Shown: piece by piece, positions 7,167-15,713 of the stretch
How positions within the stretch are numbered: position 1 is the first letter of the stretch
Layout: every line of letters begins with the position of its first letter
Source: JAGLSB01 sp023135955
GTDB lineage: Bacteria; Bacteroidota; Bacteroidia; Bacteroidales; GCA-2748055
Reading direction: 5' to 3'
Length of the DNA: 19,875 bases
Assembly: GCA_030673645.1 (NCBI GenBank)
Contig: DAOVIO010000062.1
Location: 1 to 19,875 of the forward strand
Program-made: the position numbers and the translations under genes
Notes under the pieces: generated by a model
What the model was told of the DNA's origin: nothing
What the model saw: only the letters and a program-made list of their open reading frames with translations
The model's database searches: none

Positions 7167-7700
7167 TTAATTAATTCCAATTGAAGCCCTGCACTTTTTG
7201 CATATATGTTGACTTTTTTGATCAATATCTTCAACATATGTACTCGATCTCATTACACAGGTTGGAACATGACAATGTATTAGTCCAAAGCTATGCCCCA
7301 ATTCATGAATAACTACTTTTGTAAAACGATCAAAAAGCAATTCATCATCAGGGGTCATTCCATATTGTTCGTTTCTGAGCCTGTAAAGCGAAGCTATTCC
7401 TGTGTTTCCATTTAAGATGGCTTGTCCAAAGATATATGTTAGGATGGGTATAAACAGGTCAATTCGAAATAAGCCAATTTTCTTAACAAGTGTAGATGTG
7501 GAAGAACTATCTATTTCTTTTAAGATTCCGTTACCATCATATTGTCGCCTAATTGGATCGTAAAAGTCATTTAATTCTATCTGACTTTCTTCGATGTAAA
7601 CTGGAAACCGAAATTCACGGCTTACCTCCTTTGCAATATTTTCAAGAAAATCTTTCTTGAGAATGCCATGAGAAATTAATAAAATACTTAGTTCATCCAA
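7167..7700 (-). CDS. amzA: Archaemetzincin-type zinc metalloprotease
   Basis: A 177-residue cytosolic metalloprotease of the archaemetzincin family. The signature is complete: H132-E133-x-x-H136-x-x-G-x-x-H142-C143, then C148, M150 and the pair C167/C170, matching HExxHxxGxxHCx4CxM...CxxC. In this family the first motif binds the catalytic zinc and the four cysteines bind a second, structural zinc. The physiological substrate of archaemetzincins is not settled. No signal peptide is present. The start is a TTG at 7700: the frame has a stop three codons upstream and no ATG before the first beta-strand (LSILLIS), which would be lost with a later start. A nearby ATG at 7696 is out of frame. It lies 98 nt downstream of the response regulator gene on the same strand and may share its transcript, though no functional link is evident. 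Confidence 0.93.
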   Translation of the reverse strand: MDELSILLISHGILKKDFLENIAKEVSREFRFPVYIEESQIELNDFYDPIRRQYDGNGILKEIDSSSTSTLVKKIGLFRIDLFIPILTYIFGQAILNGNTGIASLYRLRNEQYGMTPDDELLFDRFTKVVIHELGHSFGLIHCHVPTCVMRSSTYVEDIDQKSQHICKKCRASIGIN

Positions 7701-7798
7701 TTTATTTCAAGCTTTTAATTTCGCAATATCTAATAGGTCTTTTTTCTTCACTAATAATTTGTCTGAGAATAGACCTAAATATTGAAAATACATCGGTA

Positions 7799-9139
7799 TT
7801 AATTTGTAGATTTCAAGTCGTATTTTTTTATTTTATTGTAAAGGGTTACTCTATCAACCTTCAAAGCTTTTGATGAACGGGAAATGTTCCAATCGTATTT
7901 GTTTAGTATCTGCAGAATATGTTTTTTTTCCAGATCATTAAGGCTCTCAATAGTACTGATTACAATATCCTTCTCAAATGGTAGATCTTTTAAACGGATT
8001 TCTTTATTGTTGCCAATCACAATAGCTCTTTCAATCATATTTTCAAGCTCACGAATATTACCCGGGAAATCGTAACTCTCAAGACGTTTAATCACCTGCT
8101 GGTCAATAGGAATAATGTTCCTGCTCATTGATGTACAATGAATTTTAATAAAATGATCCACAAGAATTGGAATATCTTCAATTCTCTCACGCAAGGGTGG
8201 GATTTTTATATCAACAACATTCAAACGGTAGTATAGGTCTTCACGAAAATCCCCGTTTTTAACCATCTCATTCAAATCCTTATTGGTAGCACAAATAACG
8301 CGAAAGTCAGAAGTAATTTCCTTATTGCCTCCAACACGCACAAAGGTCTTAGTTTCTAATACACGTAATAATTCAATTTGCATTTTTGGAGAGATAGTAG
8401 CAATTTCATCCAGGAAAATTGTTCCTCCGTCGGCCATTTCAAACCGACCCTTTCGGTTAAACATAGCACCGGTAAATGCTCCCTTTTCATGTCCGAATAA
8501 TTCACTTTCCAATAAGCTTTCAGTCAATGCTCCGCAATGTACACTAACTAATGGTGAGAATTTCCTCTTCGAGTTGGAATGGATTGCTTTTGCAATAAGT
8601 TCTTTACCGGTACCGCTTTCACCTGTAATAATTATTGGTGAACTGGATTGAGCAACACTTCCAACTTCATTCAAAACTTTTACCATTGCTTCGCTATTCC
8701 CTATAATATCTTCAACATTTTCCAGAGAAACAACTTTATTTCTCAAAGCCTCATTTTCTGCTTTAAGTGATATCTGACTAGTTGCATTACGTATTAAATG
8801 AGACAAGTCATCAGGATCAAAAGGTTTAGTTATATAATCATAAGCCCCGTCTTTTAAGGCTTGTACTGCAGTAATCACACATGCAAATGCCGTCATGATA
8901 ATAACTATTGAATCTTTGTTTAAAGACCTTATTCGCCTATGCATCTCTAATCCATCCATTCCTGGCATCTTAATATCAGCCAGAATAATGTCAAAATTTT
9001 TGGATTCAAGAATTGATAATGCTTGTTTGGCATTTTCAGCACGGGCTACCTCATACCCGTCCTCGATGAACCAATTGTACAGTGAATCCCTTACAGAGGC
9101 TTCATCGTCGACAATTAAAATTGAAATGTTACCATCCAT
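7799..9139 (-). CDS. Sigma-54-dependent response regulator (NtrC family)
   Basis: A 446-residue activator with the classic three-part layout. The receiver domain (residues 5-120) has the acidic pair D11-D12, the phospho-acceptor D55 in LADIKMPGMDG, the threonine of MTA at 83 and K105. The AAA+ domain (about 145-370) has Walker A GESGTGKE at 173-180, the sigma-54 contact loop GAFTGA at 220-225 and Walker B TIFLDE at 240-245. A Fis-type helix-turn-helix lies at about 401-446 (ISRSSKALKVDRVTLYNKIK). The protein should form a hexamer on upstream sites and remodel sigma-54 RNA polymerase when phosphorylated. Its start is 1 nt from the stop of the kinase at 9141, which makes that kinase the likely partner; the paralogous kinase at 11038 may feed it too. 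A sigma-54 promoter candidate with upstream dyads before 17393 is the obvious local target. Confidence 0.96.
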   Translation of the reverse strand: MDGNISILIVDDEASVRDSLYNWFIEDGYEVARAENAKQALSILESKNFDIILADIKMPGMDGLEMHRRIRSLNKDSIVIIMTAFACVITAVQALKDGAYDYITKPFDPDDLSHLIRNATSQISLKAENEALRNKVVSLENVEDIIGNSEAMVKVLNEVGSVAQSSSPIIITGESGTGKELIAKAIHSNSKRKFSPLVSVHCGALTESLLESELFGHEKGAFTGAMFNRKGRFEMADGGTIFLDEIATISPKMQIELLRVLETKTFVRVGGNKEITSDFRVICATNKDLNEMVKNGDFREDLYYRLNVVDIKIPPLRERIEDIPILVDHFIKIHCTSMSRNIIPIDQQVIKRLESYDFPGNIRELENMIERAIVIGNNKEIRLKDLPFEKDIVISTIESLNDLEKKHILQILNKYDWNISRSSKALKVDRVTLYNKIKKYDLKSTN

Positions 9140-9140
9140 A

Positions 9141-10814
9141 TTATTTATTTTTATTCTTTTTTAAAGGTAAGATAATTGATATGCTTGTTCCTTTCCCTAA
9201 CTTAGAATCTACCTCTACGGTTCCATTGTGACTTTGAACAATACCATGAACAATTGCTAATCCTAATCCAATACCACATGGTTTTTCTTTAGCAGAGAAA
9301 AATGGTTCAAAGATTTGTGGAATATCATCCGGAGCAATGCCAACACCATTATCTTTTAGCTCGAGTTTAATGCTATTTTCATTCGGATTACTTGTTTTTA
9401 TAATAATCTCACCGTTTTCGAGTACTGCTTCGTTGGCATTTAACAGAATTGCAATACATGCCTGCTTAATTTGATTCTCATTGCAATAAATTAAATCTTT
9501 GCTTGCCGAAAAATCCGTAAGAAAAGTTATATCCTCTATTTTCATCTGGTGTTCCATCAATGCATAAGCCTCTTTTACAATTTTGTGCAAGTTATTAGCT
9601 TCATAATCTAATTGATCTTTTCTTGAAAAATCAAGCAAACCTCTAACAATTTCTCCACAGCGCTTTGTTTCGTCTTCAATAACTTTCAGATATTTTAGCA
9701 TTGATATTTTTTCAGTATCCTTTGCCTCAAGCTTGCTTAATTGTTTATGAACTAACTTTGTATATGTTAGAACACCTGACAGTGGATTATTTATCTCATG
9801 TGCAACAGCTGAGGAAAGTTTACCCAGAGATGCCATTCGTTCAATATGTATTAATCCATTCTGCATTTCTGTTAATTCTTCAGTTTTCTCATGCACTTTA
9901 GATTCAAGTTGCTGTGACCAATTTTGAAGTTCCAGATTTGCTGAATGTAGATTATCTAGCATTTCATTAAATGCAGAGGAAACCATTCTTACATCATTTA
10001 ACTGATTTGATTTAATTACCAGTCTTTTAGATTTATCACCTTTGGAAACAGCTTCACTGGCTTTTATAATTGCTACTAAAGGATTTCTAATCCTTTTTCT
10101 TGTGAAAAGCAATAAGAATATCACAAGTAAAAGAGTTGTCAACAAAGCTAAAATAAAAGACTTATTGAGGTTCGCATCAAGCTCTCCCAAAGGGATTCTA
10201 ATGACCAGTGAACCTAGCACCTCCTCGGTTTCTTTATGGGCATGACATGAGCTTGTGTAGCATGATTCTTCATTTAAAATAGGAGATCTGATTAATAGAA
10301 TTCTGTGATCATGATTTATTTGACTCATTTCACATTCGTCGTCAAAATTTAATATTTTGAAAGCTTTATCTTTTGCTGGAAACATAGAATTAATGTTCGG
10401 ATGGCATTCCTTGCAATTAGGATTACTATGGCCATGGGCGAAAGTATCGACAGAAAATGATGAATGAACAAGATTATTCTTATCATCATACATATTAACA
10501 TCTTCAATGCCAGGCATTTCATTAATAATATTCAGAGTATTCCTTAATGCTGTTCTGTCATTTTCCAGCATATGTTGATATAGCGCACCTTCCACGAACA
10601 TACATACATTGTCACCACTTTGCTGAATAGTATTCTCCATGTATTCCTTGTTTATGGTTCCGAAAATTGTTCCGAAAGAAATAAACAGAAAAACTGCTAA
10701 TATTAGGATAACTATAACAACCTGACCATAAACAGAGGAAAAAAAGTTTATAAAATCCTGAAAAAATGATCCAGCTTTCTTTTTTTTATGTGAGGTACTC
10801 TGTAACAATGTCAT
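9141..10814 (-). CDS. Membrane histidine kinase with diheme-type periplasmic sensor
   Basis: A 557-residue sensor kinase. TM1 spans about residues 31-53 and TM2 about 219-238, enclosing a periplasmic domain of about 165 residues. This domain carries C134-K-E-C137-H138 (CXXCH) and C185-YTSS-C190-H191 (CX4CH), both forms of c-type heme attachment motif, plus a third cysteine, C161. A HAMP-type segment, a coiled coil (QNWSQQLESKV) and a HisKA domain follow with phospho-acceptor H339 in SSAVAHEINNPLSG. The ATPase domain has its N, G1 and G2 boxes (NENQIKQACIAILLNANEA, DNGVGI, GIGLGLAI). No receiver domain is attached. The signal is likely periplasmic redox state or a heme ligand such as oxygen, nitric oxide or sulfide; which one cannot be read from sequence. 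The gene is 1 nt upstream of the response regulator. A paralogue precedes it after a 223-bp gap that has a possible promoter. Confidence 0.93.
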   Translation of the reverse strand: MTLLQSTSHKKKKAGSFFQDFINFFSSVYGQVVIVILILAVFLFISFGTIFGTINKEYMENTIQQSGDNVCMFVEGALYQHMLENDRTALRNTLNIINEMPGIEDVNMYDDKNNLVHSSFSVDTFAHGHSNPNCKECHPNINSMFPAKDKAFKILNFDDECEMSQINHDHRILLIRSPILNEESCYTSSCHAHKETEEVLGSLVIRIPLGELDANLNKSFILALLTTLLLVIFLLLFTRKRIRNPLVAIIKASEAVSKGDKSKRLVIKSNQLNDVRMVSSAFNEMLDNLHSANLELQNWSQQLESKVHEKTEELTEMQNGLIHIERMASLGKLSSAVAHEINNPLSGVLTYTKLVHKQLSKLEAKDTEKISMLKYLKVIEDETKRCGEIVRGLLDFSRKDQLDYEANNLHKIVKEAYALMEHQMKIEDITFLTDFSASKDLIYCNENQIKQACIAILLNANEAVLENGEIIIKTSNPNENSIKLELKDNGVGIAPDDIPQIFEPFFSAKEKPCGIGLGLAIVHGIVQSHNGTVEVDSKLGKGTSISIILPLKKNKNK

Positions 10815-10832
10815 TTCAAATATTATTGTAAA

Positions 10833-10860
10833 ATTATATAGCTGATTAATTATTTGTCAA
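10833..10860 (-). promoter_or_regulatory. Candidate promoter for the kinase / response regulator pair
   Basis: On the minus strand TTGACA (10860-10855) is followed after 16 nt by TATAAT (10838-10833), a near-perfect housekeeping match. The same stretch also offers TTTG and TAATTTTA, close to the Bacteroidota pattern of TTTG with TAnnTTTG. The expected start of transcription would leave only a short leader before the ATG at 10814. If real, the kinase at 9141 and the response regulator can be expressed independently of the first kinase. AT-rich DNA yields chance matches, so this is moderate evidence. Nothing else convincing was seen in the 10815-11037 gap apart from an imperfect hairpin around 10945-10990. 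Confidence 0.4.
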
Positions 10861-11037
10861 ATTTAATATGAGCCTTCATTCTATCATGGCATTAATGCAT
10901 CTTAATGGAAAAGGCTAAACTACTGAATTGCGTATTATTAGATACTGGTTGCTGTTTACCTGGTGGGTTTCTTCCCAGCAACTACCAACCAAAACCCCTC
11001 TCTCTTAAACAAAAGTATAAAACTGTTGCCTGATATT

Positions 11038-12678
11038 TTATTCTTTTAAGGTTTTTATTAGCGGAAAAATAATTGATATTGTTGTTCCTTTACCTAATTC
11101 AGAATTTACCTCTATTAACCCTTTGTGACTCTGAACAATCCCATGAACAATTGCTAATCCCAATCCTATACCACTAGCTTTTTCTTTAGCAGAAAAAAAT
11201 GGTTCAAAAATATGCGGGATATCTTCAGGATCAATACCTAAACCGTTATCTTTCAACTCGAGTTTTATACTATTCTCATCCGGATTACTTGTTTTCATCA
11301 GAATTTCACCATTCTCAAAAATGGCTTCAGCGGAATTCATAAGAATGGCAATGCATGCTTGTTTTATTTGATTCTCACTGCAGTGAATTAAATCCATGCT
11401 GGCAGAAAAATCAGTGAAGAATGTGATATTCGCCATTTTCATTTGATGATCCATCAATGTGAAAGTCTCTTTCAATACTTTATGAAGGTTACCGTTTTTA
11501 AAATCAAGTTGATCCTTTCTTGAGAAATCTAATAAGCCCTTAACTATATCACCACAACGTTTTGTTTCTTCTTCAATCACTTTCAAATATTTTAACATAG
11601 GCAATTTCTCGGCATCCTCAAGATTGATCTTATGTAATTGTTTATGAACCAGTTTAGTATATGTTAAAACACCAGATAGTGGATTATTTATTTCATGTGC
11701 TACAGAAGATGATAATTTGCCCAGGGATGCGATTCGCTCAACATGTATTAATTCATTTTGCATTTCAGTTAATTCTTCTGTCTTTTTCTGAACTTTATAT
11801 TCAAGTTGTTGTGACCAATTTTGTAACTCGTTTGTAGCCGATTGCAGACTATCAAGCATTTCATTATAAGCAGAGACAACCATCTTCAGGTCACGAGTGT
11901 GATTTGGTTTAATCTCCAGTCTAGTGCTTTTATCACCTTTTGAAACAGCTTCACTGGCTATAATTATTTCATGTAAAGGAGTTTTAATTTTTCTTCTCAT
12001 GAAAAAGACTAAAGATATCAGTATTAAAAGAGTTATGGAAGTTGCCAGGATGAAAAAATTAGTTGTAGATTTTTTGACGGATGTATCCAAATCTTCCAGA
12101 GGGATCTTGATAACAAATGAGCCAAGAACCTCATCGCTCTCTTTATGGACATGACAGGAGCTTGTGTAGCATGATTTTTCATTTAAAATGGGTGCCCGGA
12201 TTAAAAGAAGTCTGGAATCATAGTTTTTATGACTCATTTCACATTCGCTCACTATATTTATAATTCTGAACGACTTTTCCTTCCGAGGAAACATTGAATC
12301 AAGGTTCGAATGGCAATCCTTGCAATTAGGATTGTCGTATTTAGACGGGTTTGAGAAATAGGGTGAATATACCAGATTGTTCTTATTATCATACATATTT
12401 ACATCTTCAATACCTGGTAAAGTATTAATGACATCGAGAGTATTTTCCAAAGCACTTCTGTCGTTTGTTAGCATAGAATGATATAATGCTCCCTCAACGA
12501 TTGACCCAATATTGTTACCGTTTTGTTGGATAACCCTATTCAGGTACCCCTCATTCACGGACCTGAAAATAATACCGAATGATACAAATAGAATAATAGA
12601 CAGAATAGTTATAGTATAGACTACCTGACCGTAAATTGAGGACCGGAATCTTAATTTTTTTTTACTAAATATATTCAC
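11038..12678 (-). CDS. Paralogous histidine kinase with diheme-type periplasmic sensor
   Basis: A 546-residue kinase that aligns along its whole length with the kinase at 9141, so the pair arose by tandem duplication. The periplasmic domain again has CXXCH (C119-K-D-C122-H123), CX4CH (C170-YTSS-C175-H176) and the extra cysteine C146 in SECEMS. TM1 is about residues 17-38 and TM2 about 208-228. The phospho-acceptor is H329 in SSSVAHEINNPLSG and the ATPase boxes are intact (DNGLGIDPEDIP, GIGLGLAI), so both kinases look active. The start is GTG at 12678, reading into MNIFSKKKLRFRSS. The most variable stretch between the paralogues is the loop just before CXXCH, which suggests different ligand access or redox tuning. 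It follows the terminator that closes the electron-transfer operon and so begins a separate regulatory transcript. Confidence 0.93.
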   Translation of the reverse strand: MNIFSKKKLRFRSSIYGQVVYTITILSIILFVSFGIIFRSVNEGYLNRVIQQNGNNIGSIVEGALYHSMLTNDRSALENTLDVINTLPGIEDVNMYDNKNNLVYSPYFSNPSKYDNPNCKDCHSNLDSMFPRKEKSFRIINIVSECEMSHKNYDSRLLLIRAPILNEKSCYTSSCHVHKESDEVLGSFVIKIPLEDLDTSVKKSTTNFFILATSITLLILISLVFFMRRKIKTPLHEIIIASEAVSKGDKSTRLEIKPNHTRDLKMVVSAYNEMLDSLQSATNELQNWSQQLEYKVQKKTEELTEMQNELIHVERIASLGKLSSSVAHEINNPLSGVLTYTKLVHKQLHKINLEDAEKLPMLKYLKVIEEETKRCGDIVKGLLDFSRKDQLDFKNGNLHKVLKETFTLMDHQMKMANITFFTDFSASMDLIHCSENQIKQACIAILMNSAEAIFENGEILMKTSNPDENSIKLELKDNGLGIDPEDIPHIFEPFFSAKEKASGIGLGLAIVHGIVQSHKGLIEVNSELGKGTTISIIFPLIKTLKE

Positions 12679-12768
12679 AATCCTTTTTATTTATGGATAA
12701 AAAAGAATTCACTACTCAATAATTTTTCAAATAAATATACCTGAAAAATAATCTATCCAAAATACAAT

Positions 12769-12795
12769 AAAAAACCGGTGTTTTTACACACCGGT
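12769..12795 (-). terminator. Rho-independent terminator of the electron-transfer operon
   Basis: On the minus strand ACCGGTGT (12795-12788) pairs with ACACCGGT (12781-12774) around a 6-nt loop and is followed by a T run (plus-strand A residues 12769-12773). It lies 14 nt after the stop of the GcvH-like gene and marks the end of the four-gene operon, separating it from the sensor kinase genes. Confidence 0.9.
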
Positions 12796-12808
12796 ATTAA
12801 TTTATTTT

Positions 12809-13531
12809 TTAGTGAGAGAAATTGAGAAATTCCTTCTGGAAATCTTCCCATACTTCATTGGGCAGATCCCCAAGTAAATTATCCCGTATTTCACCACCAT
12901 CTTGTAATAGAACCATTGAAGGCTCAGCGGAATATTTTCTCATTGTATCCCCAGTGAGGAATTCTTTAAATCTGTCTAATTCCTTTATTGACCAGTTTGT
13001 TGCATCTTCAGCTAATAGGTAGGAATTTGTCTCTTCCTTCCAATTAGATGGTTTGATTTTATAAATCCAGCCTTTTTCATATGGATCTTCATTTAAGATT
13101 TCAGGATTCTCATCAAGGTTTGAATTTGTGTTAATGATTTTTCCTGAAATAGGAGAAAATACACTCAGTTGTTTCCCATCCTTCCCAATATGTGTTAATA
13201 CATCTCCTTTGTTAATCATCTCACCCGGACTTTTTAGCTGGGTTAATTTTACTTCACCGGTAATATGCTGAAGAAAATCATCCAATCCTACTTTTGCTTC
13301 TCCGGATTTCTCCAGATGTGTCCAGGTATGATTCTTGTTGTAAAACAATCCTTGTGGAATTTTCAATATCCCGGCAGAAAGATTGCCGATTGCTGTTTTA
13401 ATTCTCATTATTATTCCTTCATGTTTATTAGAAACATTCCAGAAAATAATCAGGAATATTAAATATCCGATGACGAATATATATTCTATTCCTTTTGTGT
13501 CGAAAATATCTACTCTGCTGAAACCTTCCAT
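12809..13531 (-). CDS. Membrane-anchored GcvH-like (lipoyl-fold) protein
   Basis: A 240-residue protein with one N-terminal membrane segment (about residues 15-33), positive charges after it, and a domain at about 58-165 that follows glycine cleavage H protein closely. Matching segments are GLFYNKNHTWTHLE, KVGLDDFLQHITGEV, FSPISGKIINTNSNL and NEDPYEKGWIYKIKPSNW. In true H protein a lysine in ESVKA carries lipoate. Here the aligned string is GKDGK, placing glycine 119 at that position and lysine 120 one residue later. Canonical lipoylation is therefore doubtful. By the positive-inside rule the domain faces the cytoplasm. A C-terminal extension with LLQDGGEIRDNLLGDL and WEDFQ is shared with the fusion protein at 15714. 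The start overlaps the HybB-like gene by 22 nt, so the two are translationally coupled. This is not a glycine cleavage gene: no gcvP or gcvT is near, and true GcvH is soluble and about half this length. Confidence 0.9.
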   Translation of the reverse strand: MEGFSRVDIFDTKGIEYIFVIGYLIFLIIFWNVSNKHEGIIMRIKTAIGNLSAGILKIPQGLFYNKNHTWTHLEKSGEAKVGLDDFLQHITGEVKLTQLKSPGEMINKGDVLTHIGKDGKQLSVFSPISGKIINTNSNLDENPEILNEDPYEKGWIYKIKPSNWKEETNSYLLAEDATNWSIKELDRFKEFLTGDTMRKYSAEPSMVLLQDGGEIRDNLLGDLPNEVWEDFQKEFLNFSH

Positions 13532-14793
13532 TTTTCCCTCCTATTGTTTAGTGTTAATGATTTATTTTTTATAGAGAACGATTTATCTTGTTTTTTATCG
13601 TTTATCCAGGATGGCGATTCTTTATATACAGGCATTCTTCTTACAATCCACCTGAAAACCAACAGTTGGACCATTATTACAGCAATACTAACTACAACTT
13701 CCATCCAGGTAGGAAATTCTAATGAATCAGCATACCATTGATAAGCAATTGTTGAAATATTGAGTCTGTTTAGAATAATTCCTATTATTGTTAATACTGC
13801 TGCAATGCGAATCATTTGCAGATTTTGTCGTCTGTACGCAGACAAGAATATTATGCAGGGTAACAGTACGAATCCAATAATTTCTACCAGATACCAATAT
13901 CCCCAGGGTGTATTTAGATGTTCTAAGTTCTTGCCATGTAAAAAGACAAGAAGTGCCATAAAGAAATATACAAACAATGAAATTGAACATATTCTTGCCA
14001 GGCTAATCAGAATCCGGCTATGGGAACTTTTATATGAAACTGACATATTGGTTTTGAATACCCTTTGACCAATGGATTCTAATACAATTACCAGTGATAG
14101 TCCTGCAGCTATACTCGAGATGAAGAATAGAATTGGGATGAATTCTGAATACCACAAAGGATGTATCTTCGGTTTAGCCATTAGGAAAAGTGCTCCAAGA
14201 CCCGACTGGTGTAAAGTAGAGAGTGCAATTCCAAATATTACCACTCCCAGAGTAAGTGAAGAAAAGAATCTTCTTTGTCGCTTTAGAGTTGCCCACTCAG
14301 CTACAGTTGGAAAGAACTCAATAAATAACGAGCCCATATAAAGGATGAAATGCCACGCAACCAAAAAGAGCACAGAGCTTAATCCAAATGAGTTCCCAAT
14401 AATTGGATTAATTACCTTCCATGGACGACCCAGATCAAGCAATAGTGCACCTGCATAAAACATATATGCAAGCAGAGCATATAATACAGTTGCCCTTACG
14501 ATAGGTCGATATTTTTCTAACCCCAGGATATAAACCATAAATGTGACCACATAAGCCCCTCCCGCAAAAGCCACACCTGTAATAACGTTGAAATTTATCC
14601 ATAGTCCCCATGGACGATCCTGCGAAGGATGGACAACAGACCCCAGACCCTTTGAAAAACGAATTACTAGAATAACTATCGCTACAAGTATTGTGATTAA
14701 TGAAATTACATTAAATGGTGTTATTATTTTCCCTTTAGGTTTTAATTCATTGGTGAAGAATTTAAAAAATCCGATTTGTTGTTCTCTGTTCAT
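13510..14793 (-). CDS. HybB/NrfD-like integral membrane subunit
   Basis: A 427-residue polytopic membrane protein of the NrfD/PsrC superfamily, closest in feel to HybB-type cytochrome b-like subunits. About ten hydrophobic segments are visible. Recognisable stretches are PWGLWINFNVITGVAFAGGA near the second segment, LLDLGRPWKVINP, FGIALSTLHQSGLGALFLMA and LNRLNISTIAYQ with PTWMEVVVSIAVI near the end, a pattern shared with HybB. Members pass electrons between the quinone pool and a periplasmic iron-sulfur partner and some move protons; they bind no heme themselves. Its start overlaps the end of the iron-sulfur gene by 4 nt (ATGA), and its end overlaps the GcvH-like gene by 22 nt. The C-terminal tail is basic and probably cytoplasmic, close to where both GcvH-like domains should lie. 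No hydrogenase, nitrite reductase or molybdoenzyme gene accompanies it. Confidence 0.94.
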   Translation of the reverse strand: MNREQQIGFFKFFTNELKPKGKIITPFNVISLITILVAIVILVIRFSKGLGSVVHPSQDRPWGLWINFNVITGVAFAGGAYVVTFMVYILGLEKYRPIVRATVLYALLAYMFYAGALLLDLGRPWKVINPIIGNSFGLSSVLFLVAWHFILYMGSLFIEFFPTVAEWATLKRQRRFFSSLTLGVVIFGIALSTLHQSGLGALFLMAKPKIHPLWYSEFIPILFFISSIAAGLSLVIVLESIGQRVFKTNMSVSYKSSHSRILISLARICSISLFVYFFMALLVFLHGKNLEHLNTPWGYWYLVEIIGFVLLPCIIFLSAYRRQNLQMIRIAAVLTIIGIILNRLNISTIAYQWYADSLEFPTWMEVVVSIAVIMVQLLVFRWIVRRMPVYKESPSWINDKKQDKSFSIKNKSLTLNNRREKWKVSAE

Positions 14794-15662
14794 GATTCCT
14801 CCTCTATTTGTTTTTTTGTTAATCTTTCCTTAGCGGCATTGTACAGCCCAAGTAAAAAAGCCGGCCATAAGATTAAAACCGCTGGTACTGAATAGAGGAA
14901 AGTCTTGTTATATTCAGGATAAGGTACTGTTCCAAGATCATTTCTTAATCCCAATTCCTCAAATGGAACAGATGCGAGATATATTATTCCTGTGCCGCCA
15001 ACTTCATGCTCTCCATAAATGGCATGATTGTAATTTTCAGGATCTGCATATATCCTGGCATTAGCTATCTCAATAAGATCGCGTCTTTTACCAAATAGCA
15101 AGGCCTCTGCCGGACAATTTTCTACACAAACCGGCTTTTGTTCTTCTTGCAGAAGTTCAAAGCACATCCTGCATTTTTGAATAATCGGATTCGGACTATC
15201 ATAATCAAATTTTGGCACATCAAAAGGACAGGAAATCATACAGGATCTGCAGCCCATACATTTTTCCTCGCGCCAGATTACAGGACCTTCATCCGTTTTT
15301 AACATCGCTTTTGTCAAGCATGCTGAGGCGCAGGCAGGCTCATTACAATGATTGCATGCATCCCTCATATACATTTCACCCTTTGAAGTTTCATAGCAAT
15401 TCATGGCTATGCGACTTGTTGCATTGGGTTCACGTTTTTTTCCCGGTTCCGGGAAGTCCTCCTGCTGAGGGAGCCCATAATGGTCGGCACATACAATTTC
15501 ACAATTCTGGCAACCAATGCAAAGTGTAGAGTCAAATAGAATCCCATCGAATTCTACATCACTCTTTACATCACTTGCTGAGGCGCCAAAACTCTTAGCC
15601 ATTGTTAATGTGCTTCCGACAACTCCAAGAGTCTTTAAAAAATTCCGTCGATCAACACCCAT
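14790..15662 (-). CDS. HybA-like periplasmic ferredoxin with four [4Fe-4S] sites
   Basis: A 290-residue electron-transfer protein. The Tat signal is DRRNFLKTLGVVGS. Sixteen cysteines lie in four groups, enough for four [4Fe-4S] clusters: CIGCQNCEIVC (first Cys at residue 48), CNHCNEPACASAC, CMGCRSCMISCP and CRMC with the later CVENCP. A hydrophobic segment near the C-terminus (FLYSVPAVLILWPAFLLGLY) anchors the protein, leaving a short basic tail in the cytoplasm, as in HybA of hydrogenase 2. The protein should connect the quinone-reacting HybB-like subunit to a periplasmic electron donor or acceptor. In known systems that partner is a hydrogenase, molybdoenzyme or cytochrome; none is encoded here. 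Its gene lies 51 nt after the PstS-GcvH fusion gene and overlaps the HybB-like gene by 4 nt. Confidence 0.95.
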   Translation of the reverse strand: MGVDRRNFLKTLGVVGSTLTMAKSFGASASDVKSDVEFDGILFDSTLCIGCQNCEIVCADHYGLPQQEDFPEPGKKREPNATSRIAMNCYETSKGEMYMRDACNHCNEPACASACLTKAMLKTDEGPVIWREEKCMGCRSCMISCPFDVPKFDYDSPNPIIQKCRMCFELLQEEQKPVCVENCPAEALLFGKRRDLIEIANARIYADPENYNHAIYGEHEVGGTGIIYLASVPFEELGLRNDLGTVPYPEYNKTFLYSVPAVLILWPAFLLGLYNAAKERLTKKQIEEES

Positions 15663-15713
15663 AGTTTATGATTTAAGTTAGTTTAAAGATTTATATTATT
15701 AGATTCAAATATT

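Noticed and set aside
12809..13531. Glycine cleavage H protein (gcvH) as a metabolic annotation
   Set aside because: A membrane anchor, altered lipoyl site, long C-terminal tail and redox operon context, with no gcvT or gcvP nearby, make a glycine cleavage role very unlikely.
13510..15662. Hydrogenase 2 accessory genes hybA and hybB
   Set aside because: The similarity is at family level only; no hydrogenase large or small subunit or maturation gene is present, so gene symbols were not assigned.
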